From assembly GCA_041874755.1 (NCBI GenBank), contig CP102611.1, positions 3,286,001 through 3,350,000 on the forward strand: a DNA stretch of 64,000 bases, in the 5' to 3' direction. This stretch comes from Chitinibacter sp. SCUT-21. Lineage in GTDB: Bacteria > Pseudomonadota > Gammaproteobacteria > Burkholderiales > Chitinibacteraceae. The notes below the pieces were generated by a model. That model worked only from the letters and a program-made list of their open reading frames with translations, was not told the origin of the DNA and did not search any database. Both the position numbers and the translations under genes were made by a program. Of the stretch, positions 35,894 to 45,612 are shown in pieces. Within the stretch, counting starts at the first letter, position 1. Every line of letters starts with the position of its first letter.

Positions 35894-38782
35894 ATGTACG
35901 ACACGCTCGATAGTACCCCAACTAGCCGCTCAGATAACGCAGAGACCCCAGCGTTGCCACATGACGCGGCACATTATGCCAATTACAAAATTATTCGCCG
36001 TAATGGTGCTGTGGTGGCTTTTGAACCCTCCAAAATTTCGGTTGCGGTGACTAAAGCCTTTATCGCCGTTCAAGGCAGTCACGCCGCTTCGAGCGCGGCC
36101 GTGCGTGAACAAGTAGCGCGTTTAACTGATTCGGTGGTTAGCGCGTTGATGCGTCGCAAGCCAGAAGGTGGCGCGATCCATATTGAAGACATTCAAGACC
36201 AAGTTGAATTGGCGCTGATGCGCTCGGGCGAACACGATGTGGCGCGCTCATACGTACTGTATCGCAGCGAGCGCCAGCGTGAGCGTGATGCTGCACGCCA
36301 TGAGGCAGAGCCAGCACAAGAGCACGCTATCAATGTGCTGTTTGAAGACGGCAGCCGCCGCCCACTCGATTTAAACAAACTCAAAGCACTGATCGCTTCG
36401 GCGTGTACTGGCCTTGAGCAAAATACCGACCAAAACTTGATTTTGGCCGAAACATTGAAAAACGTGTACGACGGCGTGCCAGCCGAAGAGTTGCGCAAAT
36501 CAACCGTCATGGCGGCGCGTACTTATCTAGAGACTGATCCTGCCTACAATTTGGTAACCGCCCGTCTGGTTCTCAATAGCTTACGCCGCGAAGTACTCGG
36601 CGAAGAAACTAGCCACGAAGAAATGGCGCAAACCTACGCCAGCTACTTTCCACGCTATGTGAAGAAAGGTATCGAAGCAGAGTTGCTTGACGAAAAACTG
36701 GGTCAGTTTGATCTGGAGCGTCTGGCGGCAGCGCTTGATCACAACCGTGACTACCAGTTTGGCTACCTCGGTTTGCAAACTTTGTACGATCGCTACTTCC
36801 TGCACATTAACGATCGTCGTATCGAATTGCCGCAAGTATTCTTTATGCGCGTGGCGATGGGCTTGGCGCTCAATGAAGTGCAGCGCGAAGAGCGTGCAAT
36901 CGAGTTCTACAACGTGCTCTCTAGCTTTGACTTTATGAGCTCAACGCCAACACTGTTTAACTCAGGTACACGCCACAGCCAAATGTCGAGCTGCTACTTG
37001 ACCACGGTGCCTGATGACTTGGACGGCATTTTTGAAGCGCTGAAAGAAAACGCCTTGCTGTCGAAATTCGCCGGTGGTTTGGGTAATGATTGGACTAATG
37101 TGCGCGCGATGGGTAGCCACATCAAGGGTACCAATGGTAAATCACAGGGCGTAGTGCCATTCCTGAAAGTCGTGAATGACACGGCCGTGGCGGTGAACCA
37201 AGGTGGTAAACGTAAAGGCGCGGTGTGTGCTTACCTAGAAACTTGGCACGCCGATATCGAAGAATTCCTCGAATTGCGTAAAAACACCGGTGACGACCGT
37301 CGCCGTACGCACGACATGAACTCAGCGAACTGGATTCCTGACTTGTTCATGAAGCGCGTGATGGAAGGTGGCGAGTGGACTTTGTTCAGCCCATCTGAAG
37401 TGCCTGATCTGCACGATAAAGTGGGCAAAGCGTTCGAAATCGCCTACACCAACTACGAAGCGAAAGCGGCGCGTGGCGAAATGCGCGTGGCCAAAACCAT
37501 CCCAGCTTTGAGCCTATGGCGCAAAATGCTGACGATGTTGTTCGAAACGGGCCACCCATGGATCACATTCAAAGACCCATGCAATATTCGCAGCCCGCAG
37601 CAACACGTTGGCGTGGTTCACTCGTCTAACTTGTGTACCGAGATTACCCTGAATACCAACGACGAAGAAATCGCCGTATGTAATCTTGGCTCGATCAATC
37701 TGTACAACCACCTGAAAAATGGTCAGTTGGATGCAGAAAAACTATCGCGCACCGTAAAAGTAGCGATGCGCATGCTCGACAACGTCATCGACATTAACTT
37801 CTACCCAGTTCGCAAAGCGCGCACATCCAACTTGAAGCACCGTCCAGTTGGTTTGGGCATTATGGGCTTCCAAGATTGCTTGCACGCATTGCGTATTCCA
37901 TACGCATCGGAAGCGGCGGTTGAGTTTGCCGATGTATCGATGGAAACCGTTGCGTATCACGCGTACTGGGCGTCGACCGAATTGGCGCAAGAGCGCGGCA
38001 TTTACGCCAGCTACAAAGGCAGCTTGTGGGATCGTGGCATCTTGCCGCAAGACTCATTGCGTTTGCTCGAAGAAGAGCGCGGCGGTTACCTCGACGTGGA
38101 TCGCAGCTCGCGTCTGGATTGGACGATGTTGCGCGATCGCATCGCCGCCTACGGCATGCGTAACTCAAACTGCTTGGCGATTGCGCCAACGGCGACGATT
38201 TCAAACATCATCGGCGTGGACGCGTGTATCGAGCCGACGTACCAAAACTTGTTCGTCAAATCGAACCTATCAGGCGAATTCACCGTGATCAACGAGCACT
38301 TGGTCCGCGATTTGAAAGCGCGCGGCCTGTGGGACGAAGTGATGGTGTCGGATTTGAAATACTTCGATGGCTCAGTACAGCGCATCGATCGTATTCCGCA
38401 AGACCTGAAAGACTTGTACGCCACTGCGTTTGAAATGGACCCGAAATGGTTGGTGGAAGCGGCAAGCCGTCGCCAGAAATGGATCGACCAAGCGCAATCG
38501 CTGAACATTTACATGGCGGGTGCGTCAGGTAAAAAACTGGACGAGTTGTACAAACACGCATGGTTGCGCGGCCTGAAAACCACCTACTACCTGCGCACGC
38601 TAGCAGCAACGGCGGCGGAAAAATCAACTGGCCGTGGTGGCGAGTTGAACGCGGTGCCAGTGGATGGCGGTTATGCTGCGGCGCAAGCGGCGATTGCGGC
38701 GGCGGCGGTGGTGGATAACACGCCAGCGACCGATGCGAAGTTCTGCTCGATTGATAATCCAGATTGCGAGGCGTGCCAGTAA
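35894..38782 (+). CDS. nrdA: Class Ia ribonucleotide reductase, alpha subunit
   Basis: A 962-residue enzyme that reduces ribonucleoside diphosphates to deoxy forms. It carries two ATP-cone-like domains: about 31-120 (YKIIRRNGAVVAFEPSKISV) and about 145-235 (INVLFEDGSRRPLDLNKLKA). The first or both would sense ATP/dATP. The catalytic core has MSSCYLTT, SNLCTEI and VCNLGSINLYN for the active-site cysteines and Glu, and the loop ending PTATISNIIG. The C-terminal CSIDNPDCEACQ holds the redox cysteines. GAGGAA precedes the ATG by 6 bases. nrdB is about 2 kb downstream, separated by add and a lipoprotein gene. Confidence 0.97.
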   Translation: MYDTLDSTPTSRSDNAETPALPHDAAHYANYKIIRRNGAVVAFEPSKISVAVTKAFIAVQGSHAASSAAVREQVARLTDSVVSALMRRKPEGGAIHIEDIQDQVELALMRSGEHDVARSYVLYRSERQRERDAARHEAEPAQEHAINVLFEDGSRRPLDLNKLKALIASACTGLEQNTDQNLILAETLKNVYDGVPAEELRKSTVMAARTYLETDPAYNLVTARLVLNSLRREVLGEETSHEEMAQTYASYFPRYVKKGIEAELLDEKLGQFDLERLAAALDHNRDYQFGYLGLQTLYDRYFLHINDRRIELPQVFFMRVAMGLALNEVQREERAIEFYNVLSSFDFMSSTPTLFNSGTRHSQMSSCYLTTVPDDLDGIFEALKENALLSKFAGGLGNDWTNVRAMGSHIKGTNGKSQGVVPFLKVVNDTAVAVNQGGKRKGAVCAYLETWHADIEEFLELRKNTGDDRRRTHDMNSANWIPDLFMKRVMEGGEWTLFSPSEVPDLHDKVGKAFEIAYTNYEAKAARGEMRVAKTIPALSLWRKMLTMLFETGHPWITFKDPCNIRSPQQHVGVVHSSNLCTEITLNTNDEEIAVCNLGSINLYNHLKNGQLDAEKLSRTVKVAMRMLDNVIDINFYPVRKARTSNLKHRPVGLGIMGFQDCLHALRIPYASEAAVEFADVSMETVAYHAYWASTELAQERGIYASYKGSLWDRGILPQDSLRLLEEERGGYLDVDRSSRLDWTMLRDRIAAYGMRNSNCLAIAPTATISNIIGVDACIEPTYQNLFVKSNLSGEFTVINEHLVRDLKARGLWDEVMVSDLKYFDGSVQRIDRIPQDLKDLYATAFEMDPKWLVEAASRRQKWIDQAQSLNIYMAGASGKKLDELYKHAWLRGLKTTYYLRTLAATAAEKSTGRGGELNAVPVDGGYAAAQAAIAAAAVVDNTPATDAKFCSIDNPDCEACQ

Positions 38783-38788
38783 TCAGCC

Positions 38789-38815
38789 AAACCGCTTGCT
38801 TGCAAGCGGTTTTAT
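38789..38815 (+). terminator. Terminator after nrdA
   Basis: An 11-bp inverted repeat (38789-38799 with 38802-38812), effectively a stem with a small loop, running into T. It lies 7 bp past the nrdA stop codon. Confidence 0.75.
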
Positions 38816-40203
<1,388 letters not shown>

Positions 40204-40214
40204 CAGGAGGCATG

Positions 40215-40808
40215 ATGTTGCTCGCAAACCGTGTGTTGAAACGCGCCGCTGTCTTGGTCGCCAGCTTGCTGGTGCTCACTGGCTGCGCCAGTGTGAAATT
40301 GCCGCTCGAAAATGGCCGTTTAACGCCAGCGGCAGGGCAGGGGATAGCGATTGTAGCGTTCACCGCGCAATCGTTTAGCCCCGATACCGCCGATGCGCAA
40401 TTATTTATTCAAGGTGCCAATGGTCGTGCAGTAGGGTATACACGTCTGGTTACTGATTTTATTCGCGCTCCAGGTGATACCCAGAATAGTGTTGGCCGCT
40501 TGCTGGTGCTGCCTTTGCCTGCCGGCCAATACGCGGTCACGCGTGCGGCGGGGTCTTGGTTGCGCGATAGCGGTACTTTGATCGGCAACTATCAATACGT
40601 CGATGTGCCGCTGAACGCGCCATTCAAGGTCGCCGCTGGCGAAGTCGTGTATTTGGGCCAAGTCCATTTGAATATGAATTTGCGCGGTGAAGTGGCTTTC
40701 AGCCAAAACAGCACCCGCGATTTTTATGATCTGCAAGTGCGCAGCGGTGTCACCGACACCAGCAATATCCAAATTCGCCCCTTGGCGGCAACGCCAGCGG
40801 GCCAGTAA
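40215..40808 (+). CDS. Lipoprotein of unknown function between add and nrdB
   Basis: A 197-residue predicted lipoprotein. The signal peptide ends LVLTGC, giving lipidated Cys24. The mature protein is beta-rich, with patterns such as AGQGIAIVAFTAQSF and VAAGEVVYLGQVHLNM, resembling a small immunoglobulin- or DUF2846-like domain. Of two adjacent ATGs, the second (40215) has better spacing from AGGAGG (4 bases). No reason for its place in a nucleotide operon is evident. Confidence 0.85.
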   Translation: MLLANRVLKRAAVLVASLLVLTGCASVKLPLENGRLTPAAGQGIAIVAFTAQSFSPDTADAQLFIQGANGRAVGYTRLVTDFIRAPGDTQNSVGRLLVLPLPAGQYAVTRAAGSWLRDSGTLIGNYQYVDVPLNAPFKVAAGEVVYLGQVHLNMNLRGEVAFSQNSTRDFYDLQVRSGVTDTSNIQIRPLAATPAGQ

Positions 40809-40843
40809 ACAAAGTAACAGTATTAATTTAAGGAATCAGCAAT

Positions 40844-41953
40844 ATGCTCAGTTTTGACGAAGACGTAATCAGCCGCCCAGCACCTGCCAGCCCACACGCC
40901 GCGCCAAACCACAGCGCCGCAGCGGGCAGCGCGGTACCTGCGCGCATTACCGCCGACGACAAACGCGTCATCAACGGCACCACCGACGTTAATCAGTTGG
41001 TGCCGTTCAAACACAAATGGGCGTGGGAAAAATACCTCGCGCAGTGCGCAAACCACTGGATGCCGCAAGAAGTGAACATGCAGCGCGACATCGAGCAATG
41101 GAAAACCGGCCAATTGTCGGAAGACGAAATGCGCATCGTAAAGCGCAACCTTGGCTTCTTTGTCACTGCGGATTCGCTCGCGGCCAACAACATCGTGCTC
41201 GGCACATACCGCCAAATCACCTCGCCAGAATGCCGCCAGTTCCTGCTGCGCCAAGCCTTCGACGAAGCGATCCACACCCACGCATACCAATACATCGTTG
41301 AATCATTGGGTCTGGACGAAGGCGAAGTCTTTAACGCCTACAACGAAATCAAATCAATCCGCGATAAAGATCAGTTCCTGATGCCATTTATCGACGTCTT
41401 GACCGACCCAGCGTTCAAAACCGGCACGCTGGCGAACGACCAAGCCTTGCTGCGCTCGATCATCGTCTTCGCGTGCATTATGGAAGGCCTGTTCTTCTAC
41501 GTTGGCTTCGTGCAAATCTTGGCACTCGGCCGTCAAAACAAAATGACCGGCGCCGCCGAGCAATACCAATACATCCTGCGCGACGAATCAATGCACTGCA
41601 ATTTTGGTATCGACTTGATCAACACGATCAAAATGGAAAACCCAGAGTTGTGGACCGAAAGCTTCAAAGTCGAAATCACCGACTTGTTCCGCAAAGCCGT
41701 CGAGCTCGAATACGCCTACGCCGAAGACACGATGCCACGCGGCGTATTGGGTCTGAACGCAGCGCAATTTAAAGAATACCTGCGCTTTATCGCCAATCGT
41801 CGTATGCAGCAGATTGGCCTGAACGAATTGTTCCCAGGCGTAAGCAATCCATTCCCATGGATGAGTGAGATGATTGACTTGAAGAAAGAGAAGAATTTCT
41901 TTGAGACTCGGGTGACTGAGTATCAGACGGGTGGGGCGTTGAGCTGGGATTGA
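40844..41953 (+). CDS. nrdB: Class Ia ribonucleotide reductase, beta subunit
   Basis: A 369-residue ferritin-like radical subunit that partners NrdA. Metal ligands and radical site: [11 protein letters not shown] (Asp), [13 protein letters not shown] (Glu, His and the probable radical Tyr), CIMEGLFFY (Glu) and [10 protein letters not shown] (Glu, His). The C-terminal [10 protein letters not shown] is of the type that docks on NrdA. An N-terminal 50-residue Ala/Pro-rich extension is present. AAGGA precedes the ATG. A dGTPase gene follows after 27 bp. Confidence 0.96.
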   Translation: MLSFDEDVISRPAPASPHAAPNHSAAAGSAVPARITADDKRVINGTTDVNQLVPFKHKWAWEKYLAQCANHWMPQEVNMQRDIEQWKTGQLSEDEMRIVKRNLGFFVTADSLAANNIVLGTYRQITSPECRQFLLRQAFDEAIHTHAYQYIVESLGLDEGEVFNAYNEIKSIRDKDQFLMPFIDVLTDPAFKTGTLANDQALLRSIIVFACIMEGLFFYVGFVQILALGRQNKMTGAAEQYQYILRDESMHCNFGIDLINTIKMENPELWTESFKVEITDLFRKAVELEYAYAEDTMPRGVLGLNAAQFKEYLRFIANRRMQQIGLNELFPGVSNPFPWMSEMIDLKKEKNFFETRVTEYQTGGALSWD

Positions 41954-41980
41954 TTTTTTATTTATTGGGATGAATTATTA

Positions 41981-43306
41981 ATGAGCCTTGATGCTATTTT
42001 AGATTTAATTACCGAAGACCGGTTGCGTGAATCAACAGGTGGAAAGAGAGGTTTAGTTGTTGCTTCTGAAAGTGACAAGGCTAGGGTTGTTAATTCATCA
42101 GCCTTTCGACGGATGCAACAAAAAACACAGGTTTTTCCTCTGGAATTTAATGCTGCGGTACGAAGTCGATTAACCCACTCAATCGAGGTGTCCCAAATTG
42201 GGCGTTACTTAAGCCAAATGGTCCTTAAAGATTCTATTGGCTTGGGGTATGAGAAATTAACTGCATTTACCAATGTGGTTGAAACTGCTTGCCTTTTGCA
42301 TGATATTGGGAACCCACCATTTGGCCATTTTGGTGAGGCGGCAATTAAAGACTGGCTTAAGAAAAAGTATTTTATAAAAAACGCAGACGGCAGCGGGGGC
42401 TGGGAGCTTAATCTAGGAGGCCTTAATGATTTTGATGGAAATCCACAAGGATTTAGGATTGTTACAAGACTGCAAGGTAATGATGGGTTTGGCTTAAATC
42501 TTACTTGCACCCAATTACTATCTACAATTAAATATCCATGCAGTTTTGGTAATAAGGGTGACTTTAAGAAAATTGGTGTTTTTGATTCTGAGGTACAGAT
42601 ATATAAAGAATTATGTCTAAGATTGAAATGGGGTGAGGGTGCTCAGTTTCCTTTTATGTATTTAATGGAGGCCGCTGATGATATTGCGTATTGCCTTAGT
42701 GACTTGGAAGATGGCTTAGAGAAGAAAATAATATCTCAGGTTGATTTGGAAGAGTTGCTCGATATTGTTAAAGTTGATAGATTTTCAAAAATTGGCTGGT
42801 TTGTTGAGTTTAAGACTAAAGTTGTTAATCAGGCTGTCGCTTATGTCGCAAGTAATTACGTATCCTTAGCTGATAAAATCATGAATGGTGACAAGGTTAC
42901 TTTGATACCAAAAGAATCTGAAGTCGGCATGATTTTGGAAAAGGTTAAGAAAATAACTATTGGCAAAGTTTATCGGTTTCACGAAGTGGAAGAGATAGAG
43001 TTGGCTGGTTATAGTGTAATTACAGGGATTTTAGATTCTTTCGAACGGTTGCTAGATTTGAGTCAAGATGATTTTTTATCTCTACTTAAAGATGATGGCG
43101 TGAAGAAGAAAGGATTGGATGTTGAGGCACGACTTTTTCGTCGTTTGCCAAAGTCATATATTGAAAAGTACGCTATCTTTTCCGAAGAAGCCAATGAAAG
43201 ATTGCACCGAATTCATTTGATAATAGATTACGTTTGCGGAATGACGGATGATTTTTCGTTACGCTCATATCAGAATTTGAAAGGTATTCGGGTTGGCGAT
43301 GCTTAA
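41981..43306 (+). CDS. dgt: dGTP triphosphohydrolase-like HD protein
   Basis: A 441-residue HD-superfamily enzyme. It would cleave dGTP (or other dNTPs) to the deoxynucleoside and triphosphate. Metal ligands: SRLTHSIEVSQIGR (His66), CLLHDIGNPPFGHFGE (His107, Asp108) and AADDIAYCLSDLEDG (Asp). SSAFRRMQQKTQV is also typical of dGTPases. The gene is notably AT-rich compared with nrdB just before it, which suggests horizontal gain. Its last 8 bases overlap the next gene. dGTPases control dNTP pools, and some block phage replication by depleting dNTPs; which applies here is not known. Confidence 0.88.
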   Translation: MSLDAILDLITEDRLRESTGGKRGLVVASESDKARVVNSSAFRRMQQKTQVFPLEFNAAVRSRLTHSIEVSQIGRYLSQMVLKDSIGLGYEKLTAFTNVVETACLLHDIGNPPFGHFGEAAIKDWLKKKYFIKNADGSGGWELNLGGLNDFDGNPQGFRIVTRLQGNDGFGLNLTCTQLLSTIKYPCSFGNKGDFKKIGVFDSEVQIYKELCLRLKWGEGAQFPFMYLMEAADDIAYCLSDLEDGLEKKIISQVDLEELLDIVKVDRFSKIGWFVEFKTKVVNQAVAYVASNYVSLADKIMNGDKVTLIPKESEVGMILEKVKKITIGKVYRFHEVEEIELAGYSVITGILDSFERLLDLSQDDFLSLLKDDGVKKKGLDVEARLFRRLPKSYIEKYAIFSEEANERLHRIHLIIDYVCGMTDDFSLRSYQNLKGIRVGDA

Positions 43307-43874
43307 AAAAAATCATCCATTCTATCTGTTTGAAAAATTCTTCTCAGAAAGAAGGTTGGAGTTGAATTTTAGTAGGTATTTATACCAGCCTGATTCAATC
43401 CTTGATGAGAGAAGTTGCTTTATGCTTGATTCAAACTTTTTAAGTGCTGAGAAAATTTCTGAGCAGATAGATGTACTTGATTCTAATGAGGAGTTGGCAT
43501 TTCATTCATTGTTTTATGATGTAAAAGCAAAAAGGAAATATCACATTCCTATGATTGATTTTTCTATTTCAAAATGGGATTCTGACTTGCAGTTTCGTCT
43601 TGCACATATTTTGCCAAGAAGCATATTTAATGAGTTGGCAATTTTCGAAAGTGGTCGTTCATTTCATGGCTATTCGTTAAATAAAATAACGCATGATGAG
43701 TGGATTGATTTTATGGGAAGATTATTGCTAATTAATCCTCCTGGTGTTTGTTATATTGATACTCGGTGGATTGGGCATCGTTTAATGGCTGGGTATTCAG
43801 CATTAAGATGGTCATGTACAACGAAGCAATATCTCAGCGAACCCAGATTTCTTGGTTTTGCACCAATGATGTAG
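43299..43874 (+). CDS. Protein with primase/polymerase (AEP)-like motifs, coupled to the dGTPase
   Basis: A 191-residue protein of no firm family. It shows a motif order like archaeo-eukaryotic primases: an acidic strand IPMIDFSI (Asp87), a SxH motif GRSFHGYS (121-123) and a hydrophobic-Asp motif CYIDTRWIGHRL (Asp154). A second acid in the first motif is missing (Ser in its place), so catalysis is uncertain. A conserved-looking tail, GYSALRWS, follows. It starts inside the dGTPase gene: the ATG at 43299 shares 8 bases (ATGCTTAA), giving coupled translation. AT-rich like the dGTPase gene. The two genes probably form one acquired unit. Confidence 0.65.
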   Translation: MLKKNHPFYLFEKFFSERRLELNFSRYLYQPDSILDERSCFMLDSNFLSAEKISEQIDVLDSNEELAFHSLFYDVKAKRKYHIPMIDFSISKWDSDLQFRLAHILPRSIFNELAIFESGRSFHGYSLNKITHDEWIDFMGRLLLINPPGVCYIDTRWIGHRLMAGYSALRWSCTTKQYLSEPRFLGFAPMM

Positions 43875-43894
43875 CCATGTAGAATTGTAGCAGA

Positions 43895-43973
43895 GTAGGG
43901 CGTAATCGCCGAAGGCATTACGCCGCATACAAACTGTTTGGCGTATTGACGCTTCGCGTCGAATACGCCCTAC
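43895..43973. repeat. REP pair (BIME-like), GTAG family
   Basis: A 79-bp element with terminal inverted repeats GTAGGGCGTA and TACGCCCTAC. It contains two hairpins: GGCGTAAT..ATTACGCC, then GGCGTATT..AATACGCC. The first matches the single REP at 38903-38936. No RAYT transposase gene is in the window. Confidence 0.65.
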
Positions 43974-44273
43974 CTGTTTAATACAAACCGCTGGATTGAT
44001 TCTGGCGGTTTTGTTTTATGCGCCGTTGGCGCGATGTTTCAATGCGCGTTCCGCCGCGCTAACGGGAAGGGGTATTTGCTTCGCCAAATACCCCTTCACC
44101 CCAAAGGCGACCCCTCATCAAGTTTTGCTGCGCAAAATGCCCTCGCTGCGGACAATCGATTCGGCGGCTGCGGAACTCGGCCTGCGGCCTCAAACAGTCC
44201 TCGCCGAAACCCCGAACCGCTTGTTCCTCGCTCGGCTTGATGACAGGGGAAACCGCGCAGACCGACAATGGTG

Positions 44274-44368
44274 GCATATACATGCCGTGGTGTTGCTCTG
44301 AAGTTAATTATTTTATTAGTCTTGCTTGATATACCCCTGCTATTCATTAGGACGGATTGCCCGTGGAG
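44274..44368 (+). repeat. Intergenic element, copy A
   Basis: About 95 bp. Conserved blocks shared with copy B: GCATATACATGCC, TGGTGTTGCTCT, TTGATATACC and ATTGCCCGTGGAG. The middle differs between copies. Could be a structured RNA or a mobile repeat. Confidence 0.55.
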
Positions 44369-44624
44369 ACGCGCCGTTTGAAAATGCTTCGGCGAGGTTT
44401 TAAGCCGCGTCGTGTTTGAGCGTTGCGACGTTAGCGCAACGCGAGTTGTAGCGGCGCCTCGCCGTGGCTTTTTCAAGCGGGGTTTCGCGGCGATCGGGCA
44501 CGCGAGGGTTGCAAGGGACGGAGCAAGACCCGTCCCTTGCTCGTGTGGCCGGCGAAACGGCCGGTTCACCGCCTGCGCAGCAGGCCATGCAATCGCTGTG
44601 AATCCATGCAGATCAACGATTGCA

Positions 44625-44718
44625 GCATATACATGCCATGGTGTTGCTCTATAAATCAATTCTAATGTTGGTTTGGTTGATATACCTCTGCGCTAATTAG
44701 CGCAAATTGCCCGTGGAG
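44625..44718 (+). repeat. Intergenic element, copy B
   Basis: About 94 bp, homologous to copy A at both ends and around TTGATATACC. It contains a perfect palindrome GCGCTAATTAGCGC near the 3' end that copy A lacks. Confidence 0.55.
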
Positions 44719-44840
44719 CAATACCTCACCACCAACTTCCTTACACGCCACTCAAATTTTCTGGTATTGTCTCTGCCCCCAATGTTTTCAAGGCTTCAGC
44801 GCTGATTGTTGTTGGCGCGGGGCTGGCTAGGTATTCCCAC

Positions 44841-45434
44841 ATGATGGCCCGCACGCACATTGCATTTGCCTCACTGCTGATGGTGGCTTGCAGTGTTGGT
44901 ATTTTGCAGCGCATGCCGCAATTGCACGAGGTGGCGATTGCTGGCGCGGCGGGGCTATTGCCTGATTTGGATCACCCAAAATCGACGTTTGGCCGCATTG
45001 TGCCGTATATTTCGCTGCCGCTGGCGGCGATTTTTGGCCATCGTGGTTTTACCCATTCACTGTTGATGGTGGTGGCGATGGTGTATGTGCTGCTGACTTA
45101 TCACGAAAATCATAATTGGCCGGTGTTGCCGCTGGTGGTTGGTTATCTATCGCATATTATTGGCGATATGCTCACACCGTCCGGCGTGCCTTTGCTGTGG
45201 CCGGTGAAGCAAAAATTCTCGCTGAATTTATTTAAAGCCGATGGCCCAATGGAGCGGACGATTTACCGTGGCTGTTGGGTTGGGGTGGGTTATTTTCTGT
45301 GGGTGGCGTTCGATCGCCCTGGTGAGGTGTGGCTAGATCCCTTGCAAGCGTCGCTGCACAATCATGCCACGCTATTGCTGCAGCATGGCAAGATTTTTCT
45401 GGTGCATTGGGTTGAGCGTTTGGCTGCGGCATAG
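44841..45434 (+). CDS. Metal-dependent hydrolase-like inner membrane protein (YdjM/DUF457)
   Basis: A 197-residue membrane protein with about four helices. Family motifs: THIAFASLL, LLPDLDHPKS, GHRGFTHSLL and YLSHIIGDMLTPSGVPLLWP, whose His and Asp would bind metal. The family includes E. coli YdjM, a LexA-regulated protein; a role in membrane or DNA-damage responses is unclear. Two adjacent ATGs (44841, 44844) are possible. Convergent with the next gene. Confidence 0.88.
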   Translation: MMARTHIAFASLLMVACSVGILQRMPQLHEVAIAGAAGLLPDLDHPKSTFGRIVPYISLPLAAIFGHRGFTHSLLMVVAMVYVLLTYHENHNWPVLPLVVGYLSHIIGDMLTPSGVPLLWPVKQKFSLNLFKADGPMERTIYRGCWVGVGYFLWVAFDRPGEVWLDPLQASLHNHATLLLQHGKIFLVHWVERLAAA

Positions 45435-45537
45435 CGCGCCTTGCTGTGGATTGCTTGGATTGAGATGCTTGGGTATATCGATCAAGCCATTTTTAGGATT
45501 GGCTTTGATTTAGATACTATGGGCAGTATAGGGGCAA

Positions 45538-45583
45538 TAAAAAGCTCGGCTTCTCGAGCGAATTTCGCTGTCAAAGCCGAGCT
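45538..45583 (-). terminator. Terminator of the Ntn-hydrolase gene
   Basis: A 10-bp outer stem (45543-45552 with 45574-45583) and an inner hairpin, followed on the minus strand by five T. It lies 30 bp past the stop codon. Confidence 0.7.
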
Positions 45584-45612
45584 GAGCCTTCTACTCGTCT
45601 CAGTGGAAGAAC

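Larger units (their letters stand above)
43875..44840. other. 966-bp non-coding stretch rich in repeats and hairpins
   Basis: No credible gene. It holds the GTAG-type REP pair (43895-43973), a long hairpin near 44066-44098 (13-bp arms around CTTCGC), two diverged copies of a ~95-bp element (44274-44368 and 44625-44718), and further GC-rich inverted repeats between them. Open frames here are short and lack ribosome-binding sites. It separates the dGTPase pair from the next gene. Confidence 0.6.

Noticed and set aside
44274..44718. Integron attC sites or a CRISPR array
   Set aside because: The two copies are too few and too diverged for CRISPR, and lack the integron core-site sequences; no integrase or cas gene is near.
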